Below the pieces are notes generated by a model. That model made no database searches and was not told the DNA's origin. It was given only the letters and a program-made list of their open reading frames with translations. This document shows, piece after piece, positions 36,583 through 46,546 of a stretch of 64,000 nucleotides of DNA. This stretch comes from Pleurocapsa sp. MO_226.B13 (GTDB taxonomy: Bacteria > Cyanobacteriota > Cyanobacteriia > Cyanobacteriales > Xenococcaceae), in assembly GCA_030064795.1 (NCBI GenBank), contig JASJEI010000001.1, positions 27,332-91,331 of the forward strand, read 5' to 3'. Numbering within the stretch: position 1 is the stretch's first letter; each line of letters begins with the position of its first letter. A program made the translations under genes and the position numbers.

Positions 36583-39297
36583 ATGAATGTAATTTTGTGT
36601 CATCAAACTGTAGATTTTGATGCTTTGGGTTCGGCAATTGGCTTATCTCTGCTCAAATCTGGGACAAAAATTGTTTTAACTGGAGGGGCGCATCCTGCGG
36701 TCAAGAGTTTTTTGGCACTGTACAGGGATGAGTTTGCTTTTACCGAAATGCGCAGTATTAATCCCCAAACCCTTGACTGTATTTATATTGTCGATACACA
36801 AAAAAGCGATCGCCTTGGAGGTGCAGTAGATTGGTTAGATTTACCCAATATCAAAAATATTGAAGTCTACGATCATCACATCGATCTAGAGTCCGACCTG
36901 CCAATGACTAAGATTTATGCCGAACCAGTAGGAGCGATAACTACTTATATTGTTGAATTATTACAAGAACGCGAGCTTGCGATCACCGCTTTTGAAGCTA
37001 CGGCGATGGCATTGGGGATTCATGTCGATACTGGTTCTCTTACCTTCGATGGGACTACTGTCCGCGATGCCAAAGCTCTCGTCTGGTTGATGGAACAGGG
37101 GGCAAATGTGGCAATTATTTCTGAGTACGTCGAACCAGGGTTATCGGCCCAGCTACAGGATTTACTCAAGGAAGCTCTAGACAAGCTGCAAAAAAACACT
37201 ATTCGAGGCTGTACTGTAGCTTCTGTATTATTGCAGAGTGATAAATTTATCAGTGGGTTATCTAGCCTCGCAGCTAGGTTGATCGATCTGACAGAAAGCG
37301 ATGTTTTGCTTTTGGGTCATATATATCAGAAAAGTCAAGGTCAGAAATTAGTCGTAATCGGGCGATCGCGTTTAGCCGAAACCGACCTCAACCAGCTTTT
37401 CCAACCTTTTGGGGGTGGGGGACACCCTCAAGCAGCCTCGATGTCCGCTCAAACAGAGCAAGCAGAAGAGATGTTTCAGCAATTAGTCAGCCAACTTGAG
37501 TCGCAAATTCCCCATCCTCCTACAGCCCAAGACTTGATGTCTTCCCCAGTCAGGACGATCCGCCCCGATACCACTATCGAGCAGGCACAAAGAGTTTTAT
37601 TTCGTTATGGTCACTCTGGGGTGTCGGTAGTAGACGAAGACGATCGCTTGGTAGGAGTTATTTCTCGTCGCGACCTAGATTTAGCCCTACATCATGGTTT
37701 TAGTCATGCCCCAGTTAAGGGTTATATGAGTCGCAATCTCAAAACTATTACTCCAGATACTTCCTTACCCGACATTGAAGCTTTGATGGTGACTTACGAT
37801 GTAGGTAGATTACCCGTAATCGAAGATGGTGAGTTGATTGGTATTGTGACTCGTACCGATGTTTTGCGACAGCTACACGATCGCCACAATGACACCTCGA
37901 CCTTCGATCCAGCCAGTAAAGTTAATTTAACTTCTCGTCTCTTACCTACTCTACAGCATCGCTTAAAACCTGCTATCTGGGAACTACTTCAACAAGTCGC
38001 TCGTGCAGCCCAAGATAGGGGGTGGAATCTTTATCTAGTCGGTGGCGGTGTTCGCGATGTTTTACTGACTAGCGATCGCGAACCTCTATTGTTGCAGGAT
38101 ATCGATCTGGTGGTAGATGGTTTTCATCGCTCCGCTGACGATCGCGCAGGGGTGGAGTTGGCTTCAGAAATTGAAAAGATGTATCCCAACGTCAGTCTAT
38201 CGATCCACGGAGAATTCCAGACCGCCGCTCTCTCTTGGCATAAAGACCCCGTATTGGATAATCTTTTGCTCGATATTGCTACTGCTCGTACTGAGTTTTA
38301 TCCCTATCCGGCAGCCAACCCTCAAGTAGAAGCAAGTTCCATCCGCCAGGATTTATATCGCCGAGATTTTACGATTAATGCCCTGGCAGTACGCCTCACT
38401 CCCCCAAAGCGAGGCGAATTTTCCCGTAAAGGCGATTTATTAGACTTTTTTGGCGGTTTATTAGACCTAGAATCTCATCAGATTCGAGTCCTTCATGCCA
38501 ATAGCTTTATCGAAGATCCGACTCGTATTTATCGGGCGGTAAGATTTGCGGTGCGTTTGAGTTTTATCATTGAACCCCAGACAGAAGAATATATCCACTA
38601 TGCCATTCAAAGTGGAGTGTATCAAGAATTAAGAATTAGCGATCGCGCCTCTCCCGCTCTCACTACTAGGCTACGAGCCGAATTAAAATACATCCTACAA
38701 GCCCATTATTGGAAACCCGCTTTAAAATTACTGGCTAAGTTAAATGCCCTTAGTTGTTTGCATCCAGATTTAATTCTTACCAAAGCTCTAGCCTGGCAGA
38801 TAGCCTGTGTTTCTCGCTGGTTATCTTATCTAAATCGAGCCAATTTAGAACCTTGGCTAGTTCGCCTTGAGGTATTAATCGCTCATTTAAAACCGACAGA
38901 TAGATTAGCGGTAGCGCGAAATCTTCAATTACCAAAAGACAATTTAAAAGCATTACAACAGCTAGAAATACTCGAAACTGAAGTTGCATCCCAACTCCTC
39001 AACTCTCATCTTCCCAGTCAAATCTATCAGTTGTTGCGAGCCTATCAAGATCGGGCATTAATTATCTTTGCAGCCAGAGGTAATAAAGAGCTTCGTCGTC
39101 TGGTATGGCGATATCTGACTGAGTTATCTCAAGCCAATTCTCCCCTAGATGGCAACGACCTCAAAACCCTGGGTTTCAAACCAGGGCCACTATACAAACA
39201 AATATTAGACGATGTTTTTGCTGCCACTCTTGACGGCAAAATAGGCGACAAGCCTACCGCCGAAAGATACGTTCGGGAAAAATATAATTCTCGTTAA
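36583..39297 (+). CDS. DHH-CBS-nucleotidyltransferase (A-adding/CCA-type tRNA nucleotidyltransferase fusion)
   Basis: Domains in order are a DHH phosphoesterase (DFDALGSA, DTQKSD, DHHID, HVDTGSLTFD; residues 1-220), DHHA1 with FGGGGHPQAAS, two CBS motifs (LMSSPVRTIRPD, then YMSRNLKTITPD), and a class II nucleotidyltransferase (LVGGGVRDVLL, DIDLVVDG, RRDFTINALAVRL, EDPTRIYRAVRFA). This fusion is typical of cyanobacteria and Aquifex-like bacteria, where separate A-adding and CC-adding enzymes finish tRNA 3' ends. The DHH part may trim or hydrolyse nucleotides. ATG 36583 is chosen because homologues start at MxxILCH; GTG 36574 is the alternative. Confidence 0.88.
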   Translation: MNVILCHQTVDFDALGSAIGLSLLKSGTKIVLTGGAHPAVKSFLALYRDEFAFTEMRSINPQTLDCIYIVDTQKSDRLGGAVDWLDLPNIKNIEVYDHHIDLESDLPMTKIYAEPVGAITTYIVELLQERELAITAFEATAMALGIHVDTGSLTFDGTTVRDAKALVWLMEQGANVAIISEYVEPGLSAQLQDLLKEALDKLQKNTIRGCTVASVLLQSDKFISGLSSLAARLIDLTESDVLLLGHIYQKSQGQKLVVIGRSRLAETDLNQLFQPFGGGGHPQAASMSAQTEQAEEMFQQLVSQLESQIPHPPTAQDLMSSPVRTIRPDTTIEQAQRVLFRYGHSGVSVVDEDDRLVGVISRRDLDLALHHGFSHAPVKGYMSRNLKTITPDTSLPDIEALMVTYDVGRLPVIEDGELIGIVTRTDVLRQLHDRHNDTSTFDPASKVNLTSRLLPTLQHRLKPAIWELLQQVARAAQDRGWNLYLVGGGVRDVLLTSDREPLLLQDIDLVVDGFHRSADDRAGVELASEIEKMYPNVSLSIHGEFQTAALSWHKDPVLDNLLLDIATARTEFYPYPAANPQVEASSIRQDLYRRDFTINALAVRLTPPKRGEFSRKGDLLDFFGGLLDLESHQIRVLHANSFIEDPTRIYRAVRFAVRLSFIIEPQTEEYIHYAIQSGVYQELRISDRASPALTTRLRAELKYILQAHYWKPALKLLAKLNALSCLHPDLILTKALAWQIACVSRWLSYLNRANLEPWLVRLEVLIAHLKPTDRLAVARNLQLPKDNLKALQQLEILETEVASQLLNSHLPSQIYQLLRAYQDRALIIFAARGNKELRRLVWRYLTELSQANSPLDGNDLKTLGFKPGPLYKQILDDVFAATLDGKIGDKPTAERYVREKYNSR

Positions 39298-39370
39298 TTA
39301 ATGGAAAAGCTAATGGTTGATAGCTAATAGCTTATAAATCCAAGATTGTAGAAGGCGCGAATAAATTTAA

Positions 39371-40402
39371 TTAAGCCACATCCACATCCGCTGTCTCAGC
39401 AACTCTAGGATTCCAACGAGAACGCAATTCTTCGATGTGCATATTCTGCTCGTCTTTTTTCAGATGACGGGGACTACTTTCAAAAGATAAAGATGAAGGC
39501 AAGGCATTCCCACCATATTCAGCGTCTATAAAAGTGGATATCTCTGCATAGGAGGGAACGAGTTGAGCGTCGCTTCTCTCGTCTATACGTTGATAGCGTC
39601 TCAAAGCTGCGGAAAACAAGCCCGTACCGTCATCAAAAAATCTTTCCGCAGTTTCTCCATATCGTTTATAGGGATAGAAAGATAAGTCATGGGGGGCTTG
39701 TTGGGCTACCCAAGAAACATAAGACCAATATTCGCTAAAAGTACCAAACTCGTTTGCCGATCGCATCATCAACAACAGCCAGTGTTCTGCTGACTCGTAG
39801 TATTTCTGGATCTGACGCGCAAATGACTTAAGATATTCCTGCTTAAACCACATATGATGGGGGACAAAAGTCCCCTCCTGGTTAGTTAGAGGCTCGACTC
39901 CCAAGACAGAATCAATCCACTTTGACCATTTAGAGACAATGCTGGCGTTACCCCAACCGTTATGTTGAATTAGGGCAAAGCTGCGTTGAAGTTTACCATC
40001 ATCCTGTCGCCAAATTAAATCCCAAGTATCTACAGCAAGCAGATCGCTATCCCAAACTACATACCACTCACTGAGATTATCTATTCCTTCGTATGCCCCA
40101 AGTTTGAGTAACTGCTGGTAAAACCAACCAGGAGTATATAAAGATTGTCCTAGATCGATTTCCGCGCAGATACGATCCTTAGTTAGACCGCTTTTGGAGA
40201 AAAAAGTTTCTTCTTCATGAGTATAGAGGGGTGCAGTTTGCCACTCCCGAGCCATTGCTCGGAGCGATCGCGCTTGCACGCCAGGCGCAATCACATGAAT
40301 TGACCGTGGCTGATAGTGGGTAGTAATACCCTCTAAAACCGCTCTGGTATTCCAACGTACTTGGTAGAGGGGGATAACGAAATCAAATGCTTCCTGAGAC
40401 AT
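39371..40402 (-). CDS. DUF6492-like putative glycosyltransferase beside the cyclase
   Basis: The start is placed at ATG 40402 (MSQEAFDFVIPLYQV), 22 bases after the cyclase stop. The protein looks like a GT-A-type enzyme: FVIPLY at the N-terminus, IHVIAPG, then WYVVWDSDLLAVD near residue 115, in which DSD fits the metal-binding DxD of glycosyltransferases, and SFALIQHNGW, VPHHMWFKQEYL. This order is as in the DUF6492 family, for which no activity is proved. The downstream half is rich in Trp, Tyr and His. With the sugar-phosphate cyclase it probably forms a two-gene unit, so it could glycosylate a cyclitol product; that is inference. Confidence 0.6.
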   Translation of the reverse strand: MSQEAFDFVIPLYQVRWNTRAVLEGITTHYQPRSIHVIAPGVQARSLRAMAREWQTAPLYTHEEETFFSKSGLTKDRICAEIDLGQSLYTPGWFYQQLLKLGAYEGIDNLSEWYVVWDSDLLAVDTWDLIWRQDDGKLQRSFALIQHNGWGNASIVSKWSKWIDSVLGVEPLTNQEGTFVPHHMWFKQEYLKSFARQIQKYYESAEHWLLLMMRSANEFGTFSEYWSYVSWVAQQAPHDLSFYPYKRYGETAERFFDDGTGLFSAALRRYQRIDERSDAQLVPSYAEISTFIDAEYGGNALPSSLSFESSPRHLKKDEQNMHIEELRSRWNPRVAETADVDVA

Positions 40403-40424
40403 AAGCTTAAAAAAGTTAGTTAAT

Positions 40425-42200
40425 TTAAACGGCAGATAAGGTTTGGACGGGAGTATGGGCGGGTTCTGCTGATGCATGAGCATCTGGTGCATGAGCCACA
40501 GTGGAAGGATCTTCCAATCCTACATCACTACAGAGAGGATCGATACCCAAGCCTTTTCTGGGATAATCCGCACAAATCTCTCGGTACTCATCAATTGCTT
40601 GATAAAGTTCTGCTTGGCTGAGCGCATTTAGATAGCCACATTGACCGATTTCAGCTTTAGGTAGTGGTGCTGCTAAATTGCCACCGCGTTTCTGGACTAT
40701 TTTTACTTGCGAAGACCACAAGGTTTCTTTTTTGAGCATGATGTCATGCCACAAACTCAAACCAAAGGAGCTAATTAGACGCATAATTCTGTGGAATTGC
40801 TCTTGACTAATCCAGTCCAGACGATAGCTCAAGTAAGCTCCGAAGCCCATGCCAATTGCCACTGCATGACCGTGTAACAAGCCAGCTTCAATCTCAAATC
40901 CAGGAGACCAAGTATGACCGTAAGCATGAGGACGACATTGATGAGTTTCATACATATTGTCGTATTCTGCTGCTACATAGCTGCGTAAGGCTGCTCCCAA
41001 AATCTTTTGCGAGAGGATATCGATTCGATCTCCTGGTTCGCATTCTAGGGTAGCAAAGCGAGTTGTAATCAGCTCTGGCCCTGCTTCTTCTAGATAACCA
41101 AACAGTTCTGCATCTTTGGTTACTGCCATCTTCACGATTTCAATAATGCCGTGACGCAACCATCCTTCTCGTAAAGTCTTGAAGAAAAAGCGATCGGTAA
41201 TTGAAAGAATTGGCGGATGATAAGCACCAAAAAGATTTTTGTAGCCAAAACCATCACAACAGGTTCGGGGGGATGGCCCTGCATCAATACCAGCCACAAT
41301 TGATGTAGACAGCATGACATAGGGGGTATTGCGATGATATAAGGCACAAGCAAGTCCAGCCGTATCGGCTAATACGCCACCACCTACGATCAGTACGGGT
41401 TCGTTACGGGACACGCCCAGATTTTTGAAATCTCCTAGCATTTTTTCCACGGTGTAGATCCCTTTATCTACTTCCATGGCTCGATATACTAGCTTTTCTA
41501 GCTTGATACCGTGATAGTCAAAATAATGTTCTAACTGCTCGCCATAGTAACTTTCGACATTTTTGTCTACTAGGCAAACACAACGTCCGTGGGAGACGTA
41601 CATATCTCTCAATGCCAACTGTTCGGGACTTAGGGAGTTATCAATAACTCTGACAGAAGTAAAGGTGCTAGATCTTACTACTGCTTCAATTACTCGGTCG
41701 TCAGCCGTACTTTCAACAAACCCACGGCTTTCACGAAAGTTAGATGTAGGATAGATTGCATGGGGATTTTCTTCCACCAAACGTTCTGCTAAATCTTGAT
41801 AAAACTCTTGCTCGCTACTGTTGAGAAGACGGTCTAACAGCTTAATATCGCCGATCTCAGAGCGATGTATTCTGTTGGCAAATGCAGTAAATTCAGTCCC
41901 TACTGCTTCGTCAAAAGCAGAACATAGTTGAGCTAGTAAACCGAAAAAATTACTCAATGAAAGATTGAGACAACTGCGAAGCTTACGACAAGCTGCTAAA
42001 CCTTCCACTGCTCCAACCTTAGCAAACTCTTTTCCCAATTCTTCGGAAAAAGCGGGACTATTCATCAAAGATAGTAGTAAGTTTCTAAACTGCTCACTAC
42101 AACAAATAGCTTCTACGGCGTTATCTAAATTCCGATCGGCCATAGGCTCACAGTCATAGGTAGAGATAAAATCCTTAACTGCTGAGGTAGTCTTTGTCAT
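40425..42200 (-). CDS. Sugar-phosphate cyclase (dehydroquinate-synthase fold) with unknown N-terminal domain
   Basis: Residues from about 175 onward have the dehydroquinate-synthase/C7-cyclitol-synthase fold. NAD binding is LIVGGGVLADTAGLACALY; zinc ligands are Glu in HGIIEIVKMAV, His in AYGHTWSPGFE and His in LLHGHAVAIGMG. AYGHTWSP rather than LNLGHT places it with enzymes that cyclise sedoheptulose 7-phosphate (valiolone and desmethyl-4-deoxygadusol synthases), not with AroB. The loop after IDAG reads PSPRT where relatives have a GxKT-like lysine, so the specificity may differ. Residues 1-170 are helical and unfamiliar, and the tail is Ala/Pro/His-rich. The DUF6492 gene follows at 22 bases. 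The product is not predictable with certainty. Confidence 0.78.
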   Translation of the reverse strand: MTKTTSAVKDFISTYDCEPMADRNLDNAVEAICCSEQFRNLLLSLMNSPAFSEELGKEFAKVGAVEGLAACRKLRSCLNLSLSNFFGLLAQLCSAFDEAVGTEFTAFANRIHRSEIGDIKLLDRLLNSSEQEFYQDLAERLVEENPHAIYPTSNFRESRGFVESTADDRVIEAVVRSSTFTSVRVIDNSLSPEQLALRDMYVSHGRCVCLVDKNVESYYGEQLEHYFDYHGIKLEKLVYRAMEVDKGIYTVEKMLGDFKNLGVSRNEPVLIVGGGVLADTAGLACALYHRNTPYVMLSTSIVAGIDAGPSPRTCCDGFGYKNLFGAYHPPILSITDRFFFKTLREGWLRHGIIEIVKMAVTKDAELFGYLEEAGPELITTRFATLECEPGDRIDILSQKILGAALRSYVAAEYDNMYETHQCRPHAYGHTWSPGFEIEAGLLHGHAVAIGMGFGAYLSYRLDWISQEQFHRIMRLISSFGLSLWHDIMLKKETLWSSQVKIVQKRGGNLAAPLPKAEIGQCGYLNALSQAELYQAIDEYREICADYPRKGLGIDPLCSDVGLEDPSTVAHAPDAHASAEPAHTPVQTLSAV

Positions 42201-43016
42201 TATTAATTCCGAAAGAAACGGTAGGTGTAATATCGATTGGGTCTTTAACCCTCCTGCTTAAATTAAATTAACATAACTACTTAAAAATTCAAAGAAAACC
42301 TTAAATATTAAGAATTAGTTAATTTAATCTGATAAAGATTTTTTTTCCAGCGCATATTTCTCCCTTTGGTTAGGGACTGTTTTCTCAAGCCGTCAAAAAT
42401 CAAACCGATTTCACTCTAAAATTAGGACGAAACCTATGAGGACAAATATTTTCCCTGACAAGTAAGCACATCGATCGCACTGAAAAAGCTTCAGTATTGA
42501 CAATAGAGGTAATAATCGAGGGCTTGAGTTTAAATATGCAAGATTATTATGTTTTCACGTAGCCGAGTCTAGATGTGATGAGACTACAGATTTAGCTTTA
42601 GAAATGAAAATCGAGATTGTAGTTGTTTGAAGTCAAGAAACTCAATCGATTCTCGCAGTCAAAATGAATTATGAAAAAGCTAAGATATACGAACCGTATC
42701 AATGATAATCCCATACACAGAGCCAGCAACGCTAATGTCTTTATCTGCTAACAATTAGTCATCATACATCACAAACAGCAATAATCACTCTTTCGCCAGA
42801 TAGAGATTACAAGTGCTTTGTCGCTAAAGTCATTTAAAAATCGTTAAAAAAAAGCGGTTAAAACAATTTGCTACCGATCGCTAATCCCACGTCTGGGAAA
42901 TTAAATAATTTATCATTACAGAGATTTTTAATCGAGGACTACACTAATATTCAACCATTGCACCTATACTAAATCAGTATATTCAAAATCAACGACAGTT
43001 TACAAACTGGTGTATA
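42201..43016. other. 816-bp region without a gene, upstream of the cyclase
   Basis: I see no credible coding frame and no known RNA. The stretch is AT-rich and separates two divergent genes, the cyclase (minus) and the YkgJ-type gene (plus). It is much longer than normal gaps in this window, so it may hold regulatory sequence for the cyclase or the remains of lost genes. Confidence 0.5.
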
Positions 43017-43394
43017 GTGAAATATTACCACTTTAAAAATCAAGACTCAAAATCAAGCAAGTGGCAATGTATAAGCAACTGCGGTGCTTGCTGCAATCTC
43101 ACTCCAGAAGATCGACCAAATTTAGCAGAATATTTATCTGTTGAAGAACTGGAGTTATATCTGAGTATGGTAGGGGAAGATGGCTGGTGTATTAACTACG
43201 ATCGCGACAGCCGAAAATGTCAGATTTACCAACGCCGTCCCCGTTTTTGTCGCGTTCGACCCGATAATTTTAAACGGATGTATGGGGTAGAAGCTAGCGA
43301 ATTTGACGAGTTTGCCATTTCCTGTTGTCAACAGCAAATTGCTGGAGTGTACGGGGAAGATAGCGAAGAATTAGCCAGATATAATTTGGAGTAG
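43017..43394 (+). CDS. YkgJ-type cysteine cluster protein
   Basis: The 125-residue product has the cysteine pattern of the YkgJ family (zinc- or iron-chelating domain): CISNCGACCNL near residue 18, then GWCINYDRDSRKCQIYQRRPRFCRV, and later SCCQQQ. Eight or more cysteines in such an arrangement suggest metal binding. The function of the family is not established. The start is GTG 43017. The stop codon is overlapped by a 10-bp palindrome of the GTAGAGAC kind. Confidence 0.82.
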   Translation: MKYYHFKNQDSKSSKWQCISNCGACCNLTPEDRPNLAEYLSVEELELYLSMVGEDGWCINYDRDSRKCQIYQRRPRFCRVRPDNFKRMYGVEASEFDEFAISCCQQQIAGVYGEDSEELARYNLE

Positions 43395-43416
43395 AGACAA
43401 GGTATGCCTTGTCTCT
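43393..43416. repeat. GTAGAGAC palindrome at the stop of the YkgJ-type gene
   Basis: AGAGACAAGG (43393-43402) and CCTTGTCTCT (43407-43416) form a perfect 10-bp stem with loop TATG. The stem starts within the stop codon. The same GTAGAGAC opening is found after pntA, and a GTAGGGGC version after the HerA-like gene. Confidence 0.75.
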
Positions 43417-43584
43417 GAGGAGTTCGGATATTTTTTGTTGATAAATACCCTGTTAATGGCAAAATAATGAGTCTACTTAACTTTAGTTTAGATTAAGAAA
43501 TTAAATCTTAATTTAAGAGTCGATTAACTTCTTAAATATGATATTAATTGTGAATTAACCTAAGTTGAAAAACCGACCCTAAAA

Positions 43585-44490
43585 GTGCTTAATCGACAAA
43601 TTAACTTTTTTACTAAGGTAATTGGTACAACCTTGCTTGTCTTTGGTGTTATTTCTGCGATCGCGCAAGTTGCCAAATTATTTTTGGTAGCAGAAGAAAA
43701 AGCCACTACGATTTTAGCTTTATTTCTGAGTATTCTTTTAATTATTTTAGGCACAAACAAGATTTTAACCAGATTAGTTAAACTCGCGCTGCATCATCGA
43801 TTTGTTACCAAACTGTTTATCTTTTGTTTACCGATTTTTCTCAGCATCAGCTTCATCTTGCTGAGAGTAATAATGGGGTACGAAACTTGGAGAAGTATGA
43901 ATACAGAAGGAGGCTTTATTGAGTATGGAACGAGTCTTGCCTTTTTGCTGGCTGCTATTTTTGCTTTTCCTATAGGAAAATATTTTTTCGCGATCGAGCA
44001 AAAGTTAATGGGTTATCTCTATTACTTTATCTCTGCTGGTTTTTTCTTTGTTGGTATGGAAGAAATCAGTTGGGGACAAAAATTACTGGGTTTTGAATCT
44101 TCCGAGTTTTTTCAAACCTATAATTCTCAAGAAGAAATCACCTTGCATAACTTGGTTTGGGTTAACGAATATATGGATAAAGGGGTGATGTTTGCTGGAT
44201 TGTTGGCAGGAATCAGTTGGTTATTTTATAGCTTAATTAGTAAATTTAAAAGTAATTATCGAATTAAATACATCATTCCTCGCTGGTTCTTATCCTCATT
44301 TTTTCTGATTGTTTTTCTATTTTTCTACTTAATAGAATATATTCAGACTTGGAATTCAACTATTGCCACTTTTCAAGAAGCAGTTGAGCTAATCTTCTCT
44401 TTAGGATGCTTATGCTTTATTATCAGTAATTTTTGGACGACAGATAAACTGCAACCTAAATCATCAGATCTTGCTAGTAAAATGCAATAG
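43585..44490 (+). CDS. Polytopic membrane protein of unknown function
   Basis: The 301-residue protein has about eight hydrophobic helices, including VIGTTLLVFGVISAIAQVA, LFIFCLPIFLSISFILLRVI and SSFFLIVFLFFYLIEYI. A conserved-looking acidic motif FVGMEEISWGQKLLGFES lies between helices near residue 160, followed by LHNLVW. I have seen this MEEISWGQ type motif in uncharacterised membrane proteins near polysaccharide genes, but cannot name an activity. The start is GTG 43585. No operon partner is near. Confidence 0.65.
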   Translation: MLNRQINFFTKVIGTTLLVFGVISAIAQVAKLFLVAEEKATTILALFLSILLIILGTNKILTRLVKLALHHRFVTKLFIFCLPIFLSISFILLRVIMGYETWRSMNTEGGFIEYGTSLAFLLAAIFAFPIGKYFFAIEQKLMGYLYYFISAGFFFVGMEEISWGQKLLGFESSEFFQTYNSQEEITLHNLVWVNEYMDKGVMFAGLLAGISWLFYSLISKFKSNYRIKYIIPRWFLSSFFLIVFLFFYLIEYIQTWNSTIATFQEAVELIFSLGCLCFIISNFWTTDKLQPKSSDLASKMQ

Positions 44491-44736
44491 ATTTTCAGTA
44501 AATATGTTTTAACTAAGTAGTATACTAAACGCGAAAACTCTGAAAATCCAAGCATAGAGTCTAATTAAACTAGTGTGAATACGGAAGTTACCCAGTATTT
44601 ATGTGATTAGACTAGGAAGAAGATACACCTAAATTCATCAAGTCTTTACATCTTTAGCAGATGAATAACTAAAGATGTAATCGCTTAGTCAGAACATTAG
44701 GGGATAGTTAACTAATAATGCTTGGTGAGTAAAACA

Positions 44737-44931
44737 ATGCGTTGGAAATTATTTATAGAGTTCGGTATAACTGTATTTGCAATTGGCGTTTTAGCTGGAG
44801 ATTTATTTTTGCCACAGCCTTATCGTGCTGGAAGTCAACAACTAAAAACTCATATTAATCATTTTTTAGTTGGTTTATTTCCCAACCAATCGCTCTTAAA
44901 AATCAAATCAAAAGAAAATAATTCTATATAA
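44737..44931 (+). CDS. Small single-helix membrane protein
   Basis: ATG 44737 gives 64 residues: a charged head (MRWK), one hydrophobic helix FIEFGITVFAIGVLAGDLFL, and a basic tail ending IKSKENNSI. Frames opening at TTG or GTG a few codons earlier are also possible. I recognise no family, and no ribosome binding site is clear. It is kept because the helix and topology look like a genuine small membrane protein. Confidence 0.35.
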   Translation: MRWKLFIEFGITVFAIGVLAGDLFLPQPYRAGSQQLKTHINHFLVGLFPNQSLLKIKSKENNSI

Positions 44932-45159
44932 AAAATTATCTTGAAAGGGTAAATGGCGAGTGCAATATGACATAGAGGCAACTTATTTACAAACGAAGTT
45001 CCATAGACATCTCCAGAAACCCCGATTTTTGAATAATATCATCAGGGTTTTAGTCTAATTATTGAAGATGTCTAATACTTAAGTTGCCCAAATCAGTACT
45101 GATTATAACGGATGATGACTGGTCGTTGGTCATCGGTCATTGGTTACTGCCTAAAATCA

Positions 45160-46158
45160 TTACTGGTCGTGCTTTAACCAGCTAAAGTGAGCGCGGACAT
45201 CTTTGCCGACTTCTTCAATGGGATGTTCGGCTTCTAAACGGCGATTTGCAGTAAATCCTGGTTTACCAGCTTGATTTTCGAGGATAAAGTCTCTGGCAAA
45301 ATCTCCTTGTTGAATCTCACGGAGAATTTTACGCATTTCAGCGCGAGTTTGTTCGTTGACTATTCTTGGCCCGCGAGTATAATCGCCATATTCAGCAGTA
45401 GTAGAAATACTGTCACGCATCTTGGCCAAACCACCCTCGACAATCAGATCGACGATCAGTTTAACCTCATGCAAACATTCAAAATATGCCAATTCTGGTT
45501 GATAGCCAGCTTCAACTAGGGTTTCAAAACCAGTTTTAATCAAAGCACTCAGACCACCGCAGAGTACGGCTTGTTCGCCAAAGAGATCGGTTTCAGTCTC
45601 TTCTCTAAAAGAAGTTTCCAAAATACCCGCTCTCGTACCACCGATACCTTTAGCATAAGCCATGGCGCGATCGCGTGCCTGACCAGTAGCATCTTGATAG
45701 ACAGCAAAAAGACAAGGAACTCCCTGTCCTTGAGTATAAGTTCTTCTGACCAAATGTCCCGGTCCTTTGGGGGCAACCATGATTACGTCTACCGTCTTGG
45801 GAGGCACAACTTGACCGAAGTGAATATTAAATCCGTGAGCAAACGCCAGTATTTTACCGTCAGTTAAATGGGGTGCAATTTTTTGAGTATAAACTCGTTT
45901 TTGGACTTCATCGGGTAGCAGAATCATTACTAGATCTGCTGCTTTAGCTGCATCTTCTACGGAGTGAACGGTTAACCCATCTGCTTCGGCTTTGGCTTTT
46001 GACTTACTACCAGGATACAAGCCAACGACTACGTTCACGCCACTATCTTTGAGGTTGAGAGCATGAGCGTGTCCTTGAGAGCCGTAGCCGATAATTGCCA
46101 CTGTTTTGTCTTTGAGCAGATCTAGGTTAGCATCCTCGTCATAATACATCCGCGCCAT
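45160..46158 (-). CDS. ilvC: Ketol-acid reductoisomerase
   Basis: It converts acetolactate and acetohydroxybutyrate to dihydroxyacids in valine, isoleucine and leucine synthesis, in the cytoplasm with Mg2+ and NADPH. The class I length (332 residues) is normal. Motifs are the nucleotide loop [33 protein letters not shown], and the metal-binding [12 protein letters not shown] and [12 protein letters not shown]. It stands alone, with its promoter presumably in the 46159-46200 segment. The isopropylmalate-dehydrogenase paralogue at 56 kb belongs to a neighbouring pathway but is not linked. Confidence 0.97.
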   Translation of the reverse strand: MARMYYDEDANLDLLKDKTVAIIGYGSQGHAHALNLKDSGVNVVVGLYPGSKSKAKAEADGLTVHSVEDAAKAADLVMILLPDEVQKRVYTQKIAPHLTDGKILAFAHGFNIHFGQVVPPKTVDVIMVAPKGPGHLVRRTYTQGQGVPCLFAVYQDATGQARDRAMAYAKGIGGTRAGILETSFREETETDLFGEQAVLCGGLSALIKTGFETLVEAGYQPELAYFECLHEVKLIVDLIVEGGLAKMRDSISTTAEYGDYTRGPRIVNEQTRAEMRKILREIQQGDFARDFILENQAGKPGFTANRRLEAEHPIEEVGKDVRAHFSWLKHDQ

Positions 46159-46544
46159 AAGAATTTCTCCAGCATCGTTAAATCTTGCTCGATCATTATA
46201 GTTTTTATTCGGTTAAGAAAAATAAGATGAAACCAATAACCACCATAGATAACTTCTATAGTAATTTTTGAGAAGGAATAAGGAGCAAGGAGATTCGAGA
46301 CCCCGCGCCACCTGCGGGCGCAAGGTAATGCTCGAATCAGAGGAATGAGGAAGTTGGGGAAGTTGTGGGCTTGGGGAGATAGGGAAGATGGAGGAGATGG
46401 GGAAGAAGCAATGACTAAGAACTAATTGTAAGGTGGGCAAATTGAGCTAACTAGCAAGGAGCGAATGACTACAAGCTGTTTTTGCCCAACCTACCTACTA
46501 ACTACTAACTACTAACTCCGAACTCCGAACTCCGAACTCCGAAC
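46159..46544. other. Gap between ilvC and the antiporter remnant, with short tandem repeats
   Basis: No gene is seen. It contains GCGCC/GGCGC and CCCGC/GCGGG pairings near 46305-46320, an ACTA-repeat stretch and the heptamer array at 46515-46546. Confidence 0.5.
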
Positions 46545-46546
46545 TC
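46515..46546. repeat. Heptanucleotide tandem repeat ACTCCGA
   Basis: ACTCCGA occurs four times head-to-tail plus four more bases. It is preceded by a CTAA/CTA-rich run and touches the end of the antiporter pseudogene. Heptamer arrays of this sort are known in cyanobacteria as STRR sequences. A shorter relative (CCGAATTCCGAACTC) occurs near 17.95 kb. Confidence 0.85.

Noticed and set aside
40425..42200. Mycosporine-like amino acid (shinorine) cluster
   Set aside because: The cyclase lacks the typical DDGS sequence around TWSPTLEL, and no O-methyltransferase or ATP-grasp ligase of that pathway is adjacent.
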